Part shown: piece by piece, positions 36,271 to 44,793 of the stretch
Numbering within the stretch: position 1 is the stretch's first letter
How the letters are laid out: each line of letters begins with the position of its first letter
Source: Pulveribacter suum
GTDB taxonomy: Bacteria; Pseudomonadota; Gammaproteobacteria; Burkholderiales; Burkholderiaceae_C
Assembly: GCF_003013695.1 (NCBI RefSeq)
Contig: NZ_CP027792.1
Span: 372,001-436,000, forward strand
DNA length: 64,000 bases
Direction: 5' to 3'
The notes under the pieces: model-generated
Databases searched by the model: none
Told to the model about the DNA's origin: nothing
What the model saw: only the letters and a program-made list of their open reading frames with translations
Translations under genes and position numbers: made by a program

Positions 36271-36583
36271 GGCAGCTCCTTCAGTCGATTGGCGCAATGG
36301 AGTGCCATGCGCCCGCCGCGCGGCGGAGCAGGGACGCTCCCGAGACCTGCCCGCGGCCCCGAACGGGGCAAAGGGCGTGAGGTGCCAGGCGCGGCGTGTG
36401 CAAGGTAAGGCGCGGTGTGGCAGCACCGGGCTGGTGCGCAGTGTTGCAGACGTGCTGCTCGGCTGGCCCATGGTCGCGTCTAACGCGGCTGCATTCAAGC
36501 GAAACGCGGCATTCGCCGGCTTCGTCCGACAACCGGGCCGTGAGCGCTGCGCTTTCGCCCGCAGAAAAAGCGTCTGGGCCGGG
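36271..36583. other. Gene-free stretch
   Basis: 313 bp between the small membrane protein start and the GST stop. No reading frame with coding character, no repeat copy and no clear promoter seen. Confidence 0.4.
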
Positions 36584-37219
36584 CTACAGCGCCATCGCCG
36601 GCCGCTCGGCCATCTGCGCGCGCCAGCGCAGCAGGTGCGCATGCCGCTCCTCCTGCGGCTTTTGCTTGACGATGCGTGCGAAGTCCACCGCTACCACGGC
36701 CGTGATGTCGGCGACGCTGAAGCGGCCGCCGGCGATGAACTCGCGCCCGGCCAGCCGCGCGTCCAGCAGGTCGAAGAAATGCCCCACCCGTGCCAGGCCG
36801 CGCTCGGCCAGCTGCGGGATCTGCGGGTAATCGTGGCTGCCGGGCAGCGCCCGCCCGGCCATGGCGGGCGAGGCGTTGCGCAGCGCCTCGGCCACGGCCA
36901 GCAGGCCTTCGAACTCGGCGCGCCAGTTCCAGCTGGCGATGTCGGCCTTTTCCTCGAGCGAGCTGCCCAGAAGCGGCGGCTCAGGGTAGCGCGCCTCCAG
37001 GTACGCGGCGATGGCGGCGTTGTCGGTCAGCAGCAGGCCGCCTTCGGTGCGCAGCGCGGGCACGGTGCATTGCGGATTGATCTGGCGGTAGGCGTCCGAC
37101 AGCTGCTCGCCGCTTTTGAGGTCCACCTGCACGGTGGCATGCGCGACGCCCTTTTCGGCCAGGAAGATGCGGGCGCGCCGGGGGCTGGGGGCGGTGGCGC
37201 AGTCGTAGAGGGTCAGCAT
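36584..37219 (-). CDS. Glutathione S-transferase
   Basis: 211 aa. The N-terminal thioredoxin fold (MLTLYDCATAPSPRRARIFL) has a Ser near the usual catalytic position, TVPALRTEGG with the cis-Pro, and LTDNAAIAAYLEARYPEPPL with the Asp/Asn glutathione site. The C-terminal helical domain carries FIAGGRFSVADITAVVAVDF, the family's N-capping box. It is adjacent to a second GST (yghU-like) on the same strand with a 24-bp gap, so it may share a transcript. Confidence 0.9.
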   Translation of the reverse strand: MLTLYDCATAPSPRRARIFLAEKGVAHATVQVDLKSGEQLSDAYRQINPQCTVPALRTEGGLLLTDNAAIAAYLEARYPEPPLLGSSLEEKADIASWNWRAEFEGLLAVAEALRNASPAMAGRALPGSHDYPQIPQLAERGLARVGHFFDLLDARLAGREFIAGGRFSVADITAVVAVDFARIVKQKPQEERHAHLLRWRAQMAERPAMAL

Positions 37220-37243
37220 GGCGGTGGTTCCTTCGTGGGGCGC

Positions 37244-38122
37244 TCAGGTGGCGGGCTGCAGCTTGTCCTGCGTGCGGGTGTCGAAGTCGCTGGCGTCGTG
37301 GCGCTCGTGCAGCTGGCTTTCCGGCGCGCCGAAGGTGCGGTTGACCTTGCGTCCGCGCTGCACGGCCGGGCGCCTGGCAATCTGGTCGGCCCAACGCAGC
37401 ACGTGCGTGTACTCATGCACCTGCAGGAATTCGCCCGCTTCGTACAGCTGCCCCTTGGCCAGGGCGCCGTACCAGGGCCAGGCGGCGATGTCGGCCACGG
37501 TGTACTCGCTGCCGCCCAGGTACTCGTGCTCGGCCAGGCGGCGGTTGAGCACGTCCATCTGGCGCTTGACCTCCATGGCGTAGCGGTCGATGGCGTACTC
37601 GATCTTGAACGGCGCGTAGGCATAGAAATGCCCGAAGCCCCCGCCCAGGAAGGGCGCGCTGCCCATCTGCCAGAACAGCCAGGACAGGCATTCGGCGCGC
37701 CGGGCTGGCTCGGTGGGCAGCAGGGCGCCGAACTTCTCGGCCAGGTACATCAGGATGGCGCCGGACTCGAACACGCGCACCGGCTGATCGGGATTGCTGC
37801 GGTCCAGCAGCGCGGGGATTTTCGAGTTGGGGTTGACGCCGACGAAACCACTGCCGAACTGGTCGCCCTCGTGGATGCGGATCAGCCAGGCGTCGTATTC
37901 GGCGCCGCCGTGGCCCAGCGCCAGCAGCTCCTCCAGCATCACGGTCACCTTGACGCCGTTGGGCGTGCCCAGCGAGTACAGCTGCAGCGGATGGCGGCCG
38001 ACGGACAGGTCTTTTTCGTGCGTGGCGCCGGCGACGGGACGGTTGATGCTGGCGAAGCGGCCGCCGCTTGTCTGGTTCCATTGCCAGATGGCGGGCGGGG
38101 CGTAGGGGGTGGGGTCGGTCAT
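37244..38122 (-). CDS. yghU: YghU-type glutathione S-transferase (nu class)
   Basis: 292 aa. It carries the nu-class features: a long N-terminus (WQWNQTSGGRFASINRPVAG), HPLQLYSLGTPNGVKVTVML, VNPNSKIPALLDR, VFESGAILMYLAEKFG and FLGGGFGHFYAYAPFKIEYA. E. coli YghU binds two glutathiones and reduces disulfides. The ATG at 38122 restores the family N-terminus. It is upstream of and co-directional with the shorter GST. Confidence 0.92.
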   Translation of the reverse strand: MTDPTPYAPPAIWQWNQTSGGRFASINRPVAGATHEKDLSVGRHPLQLYSLGTPNGVKVTVMLEELLALGHGGAEYDAWLIRIHEGDQFGSGFVGVNPNSKIPALLDRSNPDQPVRVFESGAILMYLAEKFGALLPTEPARRAECLSWLFWQMGSAPFLGGGFGHFYAYAPFKIEYAIDRYAMEVKRQMDVLNRRLAEHEYLGGSEYTVADIAAWPWYGALAKGQLYEAGEFLQVHEYTHVLRWADQIARRPAVQRGRKVNRTFGAPESQLHERHDASDFDTRTQDKLQPAT

Positions 38123-38178
38123 GGGCGGGTCCTCAAAAAACAGGTGCGACAGAAGCCTTTTACCCAAAACCGGCCGGA

Positions 38179-39443
38179 CTAGCCCGCTGAAGGCTCGGTC
38201 ATGGACAAGGCGTTGGCGGCGTGGGTGATGAATATCTGCTCCATGGCAGCCAGCAGCGCCTGCTCTGCAGGCGTGGGCGCGTCCCGGGCATCGATGGCAG
38301 CGCGCACCTTCTTCCATGCGGGAAGCAGGGCGGCGGCCATGGCGCGGAAGGCTTTGAGCGTCTCGGCGAGGCGAAAGCCGCAGTCGGTGCAAAAGGCCTC
38401 CCACGAGTGCTGGCCCACGGCATCGAAGGTTTCCTCAGCACCGATGAACAGGGCGAGCCCTGCGTCGCCATAGGCGCGCACGCACAGCAGGTCGTACAGG
38501 GAGCCAGGCGGTAGCCCCGGTCGCTGACCAGCAGCGACAGGTTCTTGGCGTGCGCATCGGCGTTGCCGATGAGGTAGTTGAACATCACCCAGCGCTGGAA
38601 CTGCAGCAAGTCGGCCCCCGGCACGCGCACGTCGCGCAGCGCCTGGGCCAGCCTGGGCAGGCTTACCAGGCCGCCCGAGCGCTCGTACTTCCAGCCGGCG
38701 CCCTGGCCCAGCAGCTGGCAGCCGTCGATCTGGTGCAACGCCACGATGTCGCCCGCCACCAGGGCGCGGTCGTAGCGGCGCACCACGTAGGCGGCCTCGA
38801 GTACGCGCAGCAGCCACACTGGCGGCACCGGCAGCTTGAGTGCGTGGGCCAGTCGCATGCAGGCGTATTCGTTGATGGCACTGGGCGCATAGCGGGCCTG
38901 GCGCGTGTCGGGCTTGAGGATGTGCGTGGTGGGGGAGGGGCCTACGCTGTCGTAGAGCTGCAGACGCGCTTCGTCCAGCCGCAGGCCGATCTTGTCCTGC
39001 GCGCCGGCCAGCGACATGGTGGCGGCCTGGTTGGATACCAGCAGCGGCAATGCTTGGCGACACGCCAGCCGGGCGCTCAGCGTGGGCAGGGGCAGAGGGC
39101 GGTAGCTCTGCAACCGGGCGGGCTGCGCGCCCTCGGGCAGCAGGGCCAGCACGCCGGGCAGCTCTTGCCCCAGTCGGCCCAGTACGTCGAAGCGGGAAGC
39201 ATTGCGCAGCTGCAGCGCCGCCATGATGTCCTGCAGCGCCTCGCCCTCGGGCAGCAGGTTGTCGAAGAAATGGCGCACCAGCGGGCCGGTGTAGCGCTGC
39301 GCGGCCAGGGCAAATTGCGGCGCCAGGGGAAAGGCCCCGGGGTGTGCCAGCCACTCGGGCTCGTACTCGAAGAAGAAGTCTGCGGCAGCATGGCCCAGCC
39401 AGCCCATGGGGCGCGCATTGGCCCACACGCGCAGGCGGATCAC
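38179..39443 (-). pseudogene. hipA: HipA-type Ser/Thr kinase toxin gene with a frameshift
   Basis: Read from 39443 this is a HipA-family kinase: PLVRHFFDNLLPEGEALQDI, MSLAGAQDKIGLR, HILKPD, INEYACMRLAHALKLPVP, then the catalytic loop NYLIGNADAHAKNLSLL. At about 38499-38502 the frame breaks inside RGYRLAP. The expected continuation LYDLLCVRAYGDAGLALFIG runs in another frame to a stop at 38179. Adding one base restores a protein of about 421 aa. Either a true mutation removes the last 105 residues, or it is a sequencing error in a short C run. The start overlaps hipB by ATGA. Confidence 0.8.
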
Positions 39444-39745
39444 GGGGCGCTGTCCTCAGGCGGCGGGCCGAGCACGACGCTGGGTGTGCCGAACTGCGCC
39501 GGCGCCGGGTTCGGCTCCTGGCCGCCCTGTGACCAATTCTCAACGGCCAATGACAAGCCCAAGCCCTGCATCAGCAGGAGCAGTTTGCCCAGCGAACACC
39601 GCTCGGGTGCACTTTCGGCATCGCGGATGAACGAGGTGCTGACGTTGCACACGGCAGCGGCCTGCGAGCGCGACAGGCCCTGGCCCTTGCGTTCCGCCTG
39701 GAGGCGGACGGCGAAGGATTCCAGATTCAGAAGCGAAAGCTGCAT
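39440..39745 (-). CDS. hipB: HipB-type HTH antitoxin
   Basis: 101 aa, XRE-family helix-turn-helix (FAVRLQAERKGQGLSRSQAA, VCNVSTSFIRDAESAPERCS) with GKLLLLMQGLGLSLAVEN typical of antitoxins that pair with HipA kinases. The ATG at 39745 is preferred over an upstream one at 39766. It overlaps the hipA start by 4 bp. It should neutralise HipA and repress the operon. The upstream DNA is markedly more AT-rich than the neighbourhood. Confidence 0.8.
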   Translation of the reverse strand: MQLSLLNLESFAVRLQAERKGQGLSRSQAAAVCNVSTSFIRDAESAPERCSLGKLLLLMQGLGLSLAVENWSQGGQEPNPAPAQFGTPSVVLGPPPEDSAP

Positions 39746-39755
39746 GATTCGTCCT

Positions 39756-39771
39756 TGTAAGGGCAATTACA
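39756..39771. promoter_or_regulatory. Candidate HipB operator
   Basis: TGTAA-GGGCAA-TTACA, a 5-bp inverted repeat with a 6-bp centre, 10 bp upstream of the hipB start in AT-rich sequence. HipB-type antitoxins bind inverted repeats at their own promoter. Assigned by position and symmetry. Confidence 0.35.
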
Positions 39772-39901
39772 GCACAGTTCATCACATGGCTTATAGATTT
39801 TGCCCCTGAGAGAGCAAAAAGTGCGGATCAGAGAGCTTTGCGTCGCAGTTTTGTTCTTATGGGAACACTTACCCGACCATGTCCTTCTTTGAAGGTATTT
39901 T

Positions 39902-39952
39902 TGCCTCCAGCGCCCGCCAGTCAAGCGTCAGCAGCTATCAAATCAGTAGCTA
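39902..39952 (-). repeat. Intergenic hairpin repeat, copy 11
   Basis: GCCTCCAGCGCCCGCCAG, then CAAGCGTCAGCAGCTATCAA. Its right edge contributes the TAG stop of cueR (39950-39952, minus strand). Confidence 0.75.
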
Positions 39953-40354
39953 CTGCGCCGCCAGATCATCCAGGATCGGGCATTCCGGCCGCGCGTCCCC
40001 ATGGCAGCAGCCCACCAGCTGCTGCAGGCTGCGCTGCATGGCCTGCATGGCAGCGATGCGCTCGGCCAGGCTGTCGATATGCCGTTGGGCGATCTGCTTG
40101 ACTTGGGCACTGGCGCGCGCCTGGTCCTGCCACAGGCCCAGCAGCTGGGCGATTTCTTCCATCGAAAACCCCAGGTCGCGCGCGCGGCGGATGAAGCGCA
40201 GGGTGTGCACGTCGGCCTCGCCGTACTGGCGGTAGTTGCCGTCCGTGCGCGCCACGGGGTTCAGCAGGCCCAGGCTTTCGTAGTGCCGCACCATGCGCGT
40301 AGACACGCCGGCGCGCCGGGCGGCCACTCCGATGGACACGGCTGCCGCACTCAT
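39950..40354 (-). CDS. cueR: CueR-like MerR-family copper-responsive regulator
   Basis: 134 aa. The N-terminal MerR HTH is VSIGVAARRAGVSTRMVRHY; a dimerisation helix follows. The C-terminal metal loop reads GCCHGDARPECPIL, with C117 and C125 at the same spacing as the Cu(I)-binding C112 and C120 of E. coli CueR. It should activate copA and copZ by DNA distortion at 19-bp-spacer promoters, and both are present in the adjoining gap. The start overlaps the copZ stop (ATGA). Confidence 0.92.
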   Translation of the reverse strand: MSAAAVSIGVAARRAGVSTRMVRHYESLGLLNPVARTDGNYRQYGEADVHTLRFIRRARDLGFSMEEIAQLLGLWQDQARASAQVKQIAQRHIDSLAERIAAMQAMQRSLQQLVGCCHGDARPECPILDDLAAQ

Positions 40355-40548
40355 GCGGCGACCTGGTAGCCCTCTTCGCGGATGGCGTTGGCGATGGCCT
40401 CGCGCGACTTCTCGCTGTCCACCGTGACCTGGGCCGTGGCCAGGTCCACCTTGACGAGGGCGTCCGTGTCCACTTCGCGCACGGCGTGCACCACGGCGCG
40501 CTCACAGTGGCCGCAGGTCATGCCCTGGACGTTGAATTGGTATTGCAT
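40351..40548 (-). CDS. copZ: CopZ-like copper chaperone (HMA domain)
   Basis: 65 aa, one heavy-metal-associated ferredoxin-like domain with the Cu(I) motif MTCGHC at residues 10-15 and the conserved GY (EEGYQV) near the end. It delivers copper to CopA. It is the first gene of the copZ-cueR operon, with AAAGGA 7-12 nt before the ATG and its own CueR-type promoter. Confidence 0.92.
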   Translation of the reverse strand: MQYQFNVQGMTCGHCERAVVHAVREVDTDALVKVDLATAQVTVDSEKSREAIANAIREEGYQVAA

Positions 40549-40590
40549 GGCGAATCCTTTCGTTGGGAGGGGGAGCAGGGTGACGGGCCC

Positions 40591-40622
40591 ATGATGAAGC
40601 CTGACACGATGGCAATGTCAAG
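40591..40622 (-). promoter_or_regulatory. CueR-type promoter/operator for copZ-cueR
   Basis: On the minus strand: -35 TTGACA (40621-40616), a 19-bp spacer, -10 CATCAT (40596-40591). The inverted repeat CTTGAC-N11-GTCAGG spans 40622-40600. The overlong 19-bp spacer with a dyad inside it is the hallmark of MerR-family promoters. Confidence 0.75.
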
Positions 40623-40635
40623 CGCACCGGCAGTG

Positions 40636-40667
40636 CTTGACTTTGCCATGCTGTCAAGGTTTAAGGT
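40636..40667 (+). promoter_or_regulatory. CueR-type promoter/operator for copA
   Basis: CTTGAC (40636-40641) and GTCAAG (40653-40658) form a perfect 6-bp inverted repeat with N11. The -35 is TTGACT (40637-40642), the spacer 19 bp, the -10 TAAGGT (40662-40667). Transcription would start at or next to the copA ATG at 40674. Confidence 0.8.
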
Positions 40668-40673
40668 GGCGCC

Positions 40674-42923
40674 ATGACCGATACCACCGCCCCCCAAACG
40701 GCCTCCGCCGCCGCCGCGCTCGACCTGGGCGTGGGCGGCATGACCTGCGCCAGCTGCGTCTCGCGCGTAGAGCGCGCCCTGCGCAAGCTGCCGGGCGTGC
40801 AGGATGCCGCCGTGAACCTGGCCACCGAGTCGGTGCATCTGACCTACGACGGCCAGCAGCATCCGGACATGTCGGCCCAGGCCAGCCGCGCCATCCGCAA
40901 CGCCGGCTACGAGCCGCGCGCGCCGCAGCAGGGGCCGCCGCAGGAGGGCAGCGACTTGCCCTGGGCCGGTTTTGCGCCGGTGGCCGCGGGCCTGCTGCTG
41001 TCGGCGCCGTTGGTGCTGCCCATGCTGGGCGACCTGTTCGGCCAGCATTGGATGCTGCCCGCCTGGATCCAGTTCCTGCTGGCCACGCCGGTGCAGTTCA
41101 TCCTGGGTGCGCGCTTCTACAAGGCTGGTTGGCATGCGGCCAAGGCCCTGACAGGCAACATGGACCTGCTGGTGGCCCTGGGCACCAGCGCCGGCTACGG
41201 GCTGTCGCTGTGGCTGTGGGCCACGGCGCCCGACGGCCACGCGCCGCACCTGTACTTCGAGGCCTCGGCCGTGGTCATCACGCTGGTGCTGCTGGGCAAG
41301 TGGCTGGAGGCGCGGGCCAAGCGCCAGACCACGGCGGCCATCCGGGCGCTGCACGCGCTGCGCCCCCAGGTTGCGCGCCTGGTCGGGCGCGAGGGCGAGG
41401 TGGACGTGCCGATCGCCGAGATCATGGTGGGCGACCGGCTGGTGGTGCGCCCGGGCGAGCGCATTGCGCTGGACGGCAAGGTGCTGGAGGGCCACACGCA
41501 GGTGGACGAATCCATGCTGACGGGCGAGCCGCTGCCGGTGCCGCGCGAAGCCGGCGGGCGGCTGACGGGCGGCTCCATCAACGGCGAGGGGCGCATCGTC
41601 ATGCAGGTGACGGCCGTGGGCAGCGAAACGGTGCTCTCGCGCATCATCCGCCTGGTGGAAGACGCGCAGGCCGCCAAGGCGCCCATCCAGCGCCTGGTGG
41701 ACAAGGTGGCCGCCGTCTTCGTGCCGGTGGTGCTGGTGATCGCCCTGGCCACCCTGGCCGGCTGGCTGTGGAGCGGCGCGGGGCTGGAGAGCGCGCTGAT
41801 CCACGCCGTGGCGGTGCTGGTCATCGCCTGCCCCTGCGCCCTGGGCCTGGCCACGCCGGCGGCCATCATGGCCGGCACCGGCGTGGCGGCGCAGCACGGC
41901 GTGCTGATCAAGGACGCCGAGGCGCTGGAAACAGCCCACCGCGTGACTACCGTGGCTTTTGACAAGACTGGCACGCTGACCCTGGGCCGCCCGCGGCTGA
42001 CGGCGTTTCACGTGGAACCAGGGGGCGATGAGGCTGGCCTGCTGGCGGCCGTGGCCAGCGTGCAGGCCGGCAGCGAGCACCCGCTGGCCCGCGCCGTGGT
42101 GCAGGCCGCCAGCGAGCGCGGCCTGGCCGCCCCCGAGCCGCAGGACGTGCGCGCCGTGCCCGGCCGCGGCACCGAAGGCCGCGCCCAGGGCCGCGACTGG
42201 CGGGTGGGCAGCCTGCGCTGGATGCAGGAGCTGGGCGCCAGCCTGGGCCCGCTGCAGGCGCAGGCCGATGCGCTGCAGCAGGGCGGCGCCACCGTCTCGG
42301 CCCTGGCCGAGCGGCAGGCAGGGGGGGCCGTAGCCGTGCGCGCCCTGCTGGCCTTTGGTGACGAGCCCAAGCCCGGCGTGCGAGAGGCGCTGGCCGAGCT
42401 GAAGGCGCGCGGCGTGCGCTGCGTGATGATCTCCGGCGACAACCGGGGCGCGGCCAACGCCATGGCCCGCCGCCTGGGGCTGGACCCGGATGCCGGCGAC
42501 GTCTTGGCCGAGGTGTTGCCCGGCGGCAAGGCCGACGCGGTGCGCCGGCTGCAGCAGGGCGGCGCCGACGGCAAGGGCCCGCAGGTGGTGGCCATGGTGG
42601 GCGACGGCGTGAACGACGCGCCGGCCCTGGCCGCTGCCGACGTCGGCCTGGCCATGGGCGATGGCACGGATGTGGCCATGCACGCGGCCGGCATCACCCT
42701 GATGCGCGGCGAGCCGCACTTGGTGGCGGCGGCGCTGGACATCTCGCGCCGCACGGTGGCCAAGATCCGCCAGAACCTGTTCTGGGCCTTCATCTACAAC
42801 GTGGCCGGCATTCCGCTGGCGGCGCTGGGCTACCTGAGCCCGGTGATGGCCGGCGCCGCCATGGCGCTGAGCTCGGTCAGCGTGATGACCAACGCCCTGC
42901 TATTGAAGCGCTGGCGCGGTTGA
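40674..42923 (+). CDS. copA: CopA, Cu(I)-exporting P1B-type ATPase
   Basis: 749 aa. One N-terminal HMA domain (GGMTCASC, about 21-28), then membrane helices, the CPC metal site in ACPCALGL (about 385-392), TGE in [17 protein letters not shown] with the phosphorylated Asp near 429, HP in [10 protein letters not shown] near 470, and [10 protein letters not shown] near 643. It exports Cu(I) from the cytoplasm and is divergent from copZ-cueR. No Shine-Dalgarno exists because the predicted transcription start coincides with the ATG. A parS-like 14-mer lies inside it at 42006. Confidence 0.96.
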   Translation: MTDTTAPQTASAAAALDLGVGGMTCASCVSRVERALRKLPGVQDAAVNLATESVHLTYDGQQHPDMSAQASRAIRNAGYEPRAPQQGPPQEGSDLPWAGFAPVAAGLLLSAPLVLPMLGDLFGQHWMLPAWIQFLLATPVQFILGARFYKAGWHAAKALTGNMDLLVALGTSAGYGLSLWLWATAPDGHAPHLYFEASAVVITLVLLGKWLEARAKRQTTAAIRALHALRPQVARLVGREGEVDVPIAEIMVGDRLVVRPGERIALDGKVLEGHTQVDESMLTGEPLPVPREAGGRLTGGSINGEGRIVMQVTAVGSETVLSRIIRLVEDAQAAKAPIQRLVDKVAAVFVPVVLVIALATLAGWLWSGAGLESALIHAVAVLVIACPCALGLATPAAIMAGTGVAAQHGVLIKDAEALETAHRVTTVAFDKTGTLTLGRPRLTAFHVEPGGDEAGLLAAVASVQAGSEHPLARAVVQAASERGLAAPEPQDVRAVPGRGTEGRAQGRDWRVGSLRWMQELGASLGPLQAQADALQQGGATVSALAERQAGGAVAVRALLAFGDEPKPGVREALAELKARGVRCVMISGDNRGAANAMARRLGLDPDAGDVLAEVLPGGKADAVRRLQQGGADGKGPQVVAMVGDGVNDAPALAAADVGLAMGDGTDVAMHAAGITLMRGEPHLVAAALDISRRTVAKIRQNLFWAFIYNVAGIPLAALGYLSPVMAGAAMALSSVSVMTNALLLKRWRG
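42006..42019. other. Candidate parS site inside copA (weaker match)
   Basis: GTTTCACGTGGAAC: core TTCACGTGGAA fits the parS consensus TGTTNCACGTGNAACA, but the outermost T and A are replaced by C. It encodes FHVE in copA. Confidence 0.45.
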
Positions 42924-42960
42924 GGAATTTGCAAACACACAAACGCCGGGTCTCGTACAC

Positions 42961-43020
42961 TGCAACTTTTTGTTGCAACTTAAGGCGCCCTGCCTTCCGC
43001 ATTCCGCGGGAAGGGGCGCC
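42961..43020 (+). other. Two inverted repeats between copA and the chemoreceptor gene
   Basis: TGCAAC-TTTTT-GTTGCA (42961-42977) is a perfect small hairpin. A second imperfect hairpin pairs GGCGCCC (42984-42990) and CCTTCCGC (42993-43000) with the stretch 43006-43020, ending 15 nt before the ATG. They could be a weak copA terminator and a structured 5' leader of the chemoreceptor mRNA. Confidence 0.4.
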
Positions 43021-43035
43021 CCGAGAGACAGGGAC

Positions 43036-44691
43036 ATGAACTTCTACGCACTGATGCGGGCCTTCACCATCCGCACCCGCATGATTGGCGCCATCGCCGT
43101 GGTGATGGCGCTGCTGGCGCTGCTGGGCAGCGCCGGGATGATGGGCATGCTGCGCATCCACGCGCAAAGCCAGGCCTTCATCGACCAGTCGCACGCGGCC
43201 GTGGCGCTGCTGGGCCAGCTGCGCGGCGACCTGGGCCAGGTGCGCCAGTACGAGAAGGACATGATCATCAACTACGAAAAGCCCGACCAGGTGCGCCTGG
43301 CCAAGGGCCAGTGGGACAGCGCCCTGGACGCTGGCCTGCGCGTGATGGAGGAATTTGCCCGCGTGCTGCCTGAGGAAGAACGGTCCCAAGCCCGCGAGGC
43401 GGGCGAATACCTGCAGGCCTACCGCAAGCAGTTCCAGAGCGTGTCGCAGCAGCTGGAGGACGGCGGCTACGACACCGCCACCATCGCCAACCGCATGAGC
43501 GAGCGCGCCGTGGAGCAGTTTGCTAATGCCAATGCCCAGATCCAGCAGCTCGAGCGCCAGCTGGCCGGCCAGGTGCAGGCCGCCATCGACGGGCAGAACC
43601 GCATCGCCGAGCAGACCAAGTGGCTGTTCATCCTGGCGGTGATCATTGCCGTGGTGGTGGTGGTGCCGCTCACCTTGCTGAACATGGTCTCCATCTGCCG
43701 CCCGCTGCAGGCCGCCCGCGCCATGGCGCAGGCCATCGCCGGGGGCGATCTGTCGCAGCGCGTGCAGGTGCAGGGCCGCGACGAGGCAGCCGATCTGCAG
43801 CGCACCCTGGTGGAGATGCAGCAGGGCCTGTCCGGCCTGGTCGCCCAGGTGCGCGAGGCCAGCGGCTCCATTGCCACCGCCAGCCAGGAGATTGCCACCG
43901 GCAACCAGGACCTGTCGGCCCGCACCGAGCAGACGGCCAGCAACGCGCAGGAAGCGGTGGCCTCGCTGTCGCAGCTGACGGCCACGGTGCAGCAGACGGC
44001 CTCGTCCTCGCAGGTGGCCAACCAGCTGGTCACCTCGGCCTCAGGCATCGCCACGCGCGGCGGCGGCGTGGTGGCCCAGGCGGTGACCAGCATGCAGGGC
44101 ATCGCCAGCTCCAGCCGCAAGATCGGCGACATCATCGGGCTGATCGACTCCATCGCCTTTCAGACCAACATCCTGGCGCTGAACGCGGCTGTCGAGGCCG
44201 CGCGCGCCGGCGAGCAGGGCCGGGGCTTTGCCGTGGTGGCCGGCGAGGTGCGCAGCCTGGCGCAGCGCAGCGCCGCCGCGGCCAGCGAGATCAAGCAGCT
44301 GATCGGCGCCAGCGTGGCCGCCGTGGACGGCGGCGTGCGCCAGGTGGAGGACGCCGGCCGCGCCATGCAGGAGATCGTGGGCAGCGTGCAGCGCGTGACG
44401 GACATCATTGGCGAGATCAACTCCGCCGCCGCCGAGCAGTCCGCCGGCATCGGCCAGGTCAACGGCTCCGTGGGCGAGATCGACCGCATGACGCAGCAAA
44501 ACGCCGCGCTGGTGGAAGAAAGCGCCGCCGCGGCCGAGTCGCTGCGCGAGCAGGCGGCGCGGCTGTCGCTGGTGGTGCAGCAGTTCCGCCTGGCCGACGA
44601 GGACGGCCACGCCGGCTTGCACGGCACGGCCCCCGCCGCTGCACCGGCCCTGCAGGCCCTGCCCCCGGGCGCGCTGCGGCTGCAAGGCTGA
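43036..44691 (+). CDS. Methyl-accepting chemotaxis protein
   Basis: 551 aa. TM1 [19 protein letters not shown], a four-helix-bundle periplasmic sensor (about 40-195), TM2 [24 protein letters not shown] (about 215-270), then the signalling coiled coil with the conserved tip [20 protein letters not shown] and [20 protein letters not shown]. There is no C-terminal NWETF-type CheR tether. No che genes are nearby, so it is an orphan receptor feeding a distant pathway. The ligand is unknown. Confidence 0.95.
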   Translation: MNFYALMRAFTIRTRMIGAIAVVMALLALLGSAGMMGMLRIHAQSQAFIDQSHAAVALLGQLRGDLGQVRQYEKDMIINYEKPDQVRLAKGQWDSALDAGLRVMEEFARVLPEEERSQAREAGEYLQAYRKQFQSVSQQLEDGGYDTATIANRMSERAVEQFANANAQIQQLERQLAGQVQAAIDGQNRIAEQTKWLFILAVIIAVVVVVPLTLLNMVSICRPLQAARAMAQAIAGGDLSQRVQVQGRDEAADLQRTLVEMQQGLSGLVAQVREASGSIATASQEIATGNQDLSARTEQTASNAQEAVASLSQLTATVQQTASSSQVANQLVTSASGIATRGGGVVAQAVTSMQGIASSSRKIGDIIGLIDSIAFQTNILALNAAVEAARAGEQGRGFAVVAGEVRSLAQRSAAAASEIKQLIGASVAAVDGGVRQVEDAGRAMQEIVGSVQRVTDIIGEINSAAAEQSAGIGQVNGSVGEIDRMTQQNAALVEESAAAAESLREQAARLSLVVQQFRLADEDGHAGLHGTAPAAAPALQALPPGALRLQG

Positions 44692-44694
44692 TGC

Positions 44695-44748
44695 GCTATT
44701 GATTCAGTAGCTGCTGGCGCTTGCCCGGCGGGCGCTGCAGGCCGATTT
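44695..44748 (+). repeat. Intergenic hairpin repeat, copy 12
   Basis: CAGTAGCTGCTGGCGCTTGC, then GGGCGCTGCAGGCC, 4 bp after the chemoreceptor stop. Confidence 0.85.
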
Positions 44749-44757
44749 GGCTTGAAG

Positions 44758-44789
44758 CCAAAAAAAAGGGGCGCCGTGGCGCCCCTTGC
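44758..44789 (-). terminator. Rho-independent terminator of the nemA-like gene
   Basis: AAGGGGCGCC (44766-44775) pairs with GGCGCCCCTT (44778-44787). On the minus strand the stem is followed by a run of T (A7 at 44761-44767 on the plus strand), 7 nt after the gene's stop. Confidence 0.85.
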
Positions 44790-44793
44790 TGTT

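Noticed and set aside
38199..38500. Treating the short-frame tail of hipA (about 100 extra residues in the original frame) as genuine C-terminus
   Set aside because: After the break that frame is Cys/Pro/Ser-rich noise, while the alternate frame continues recognisable HipA sequence (LYDLLCVRAYG and onward).
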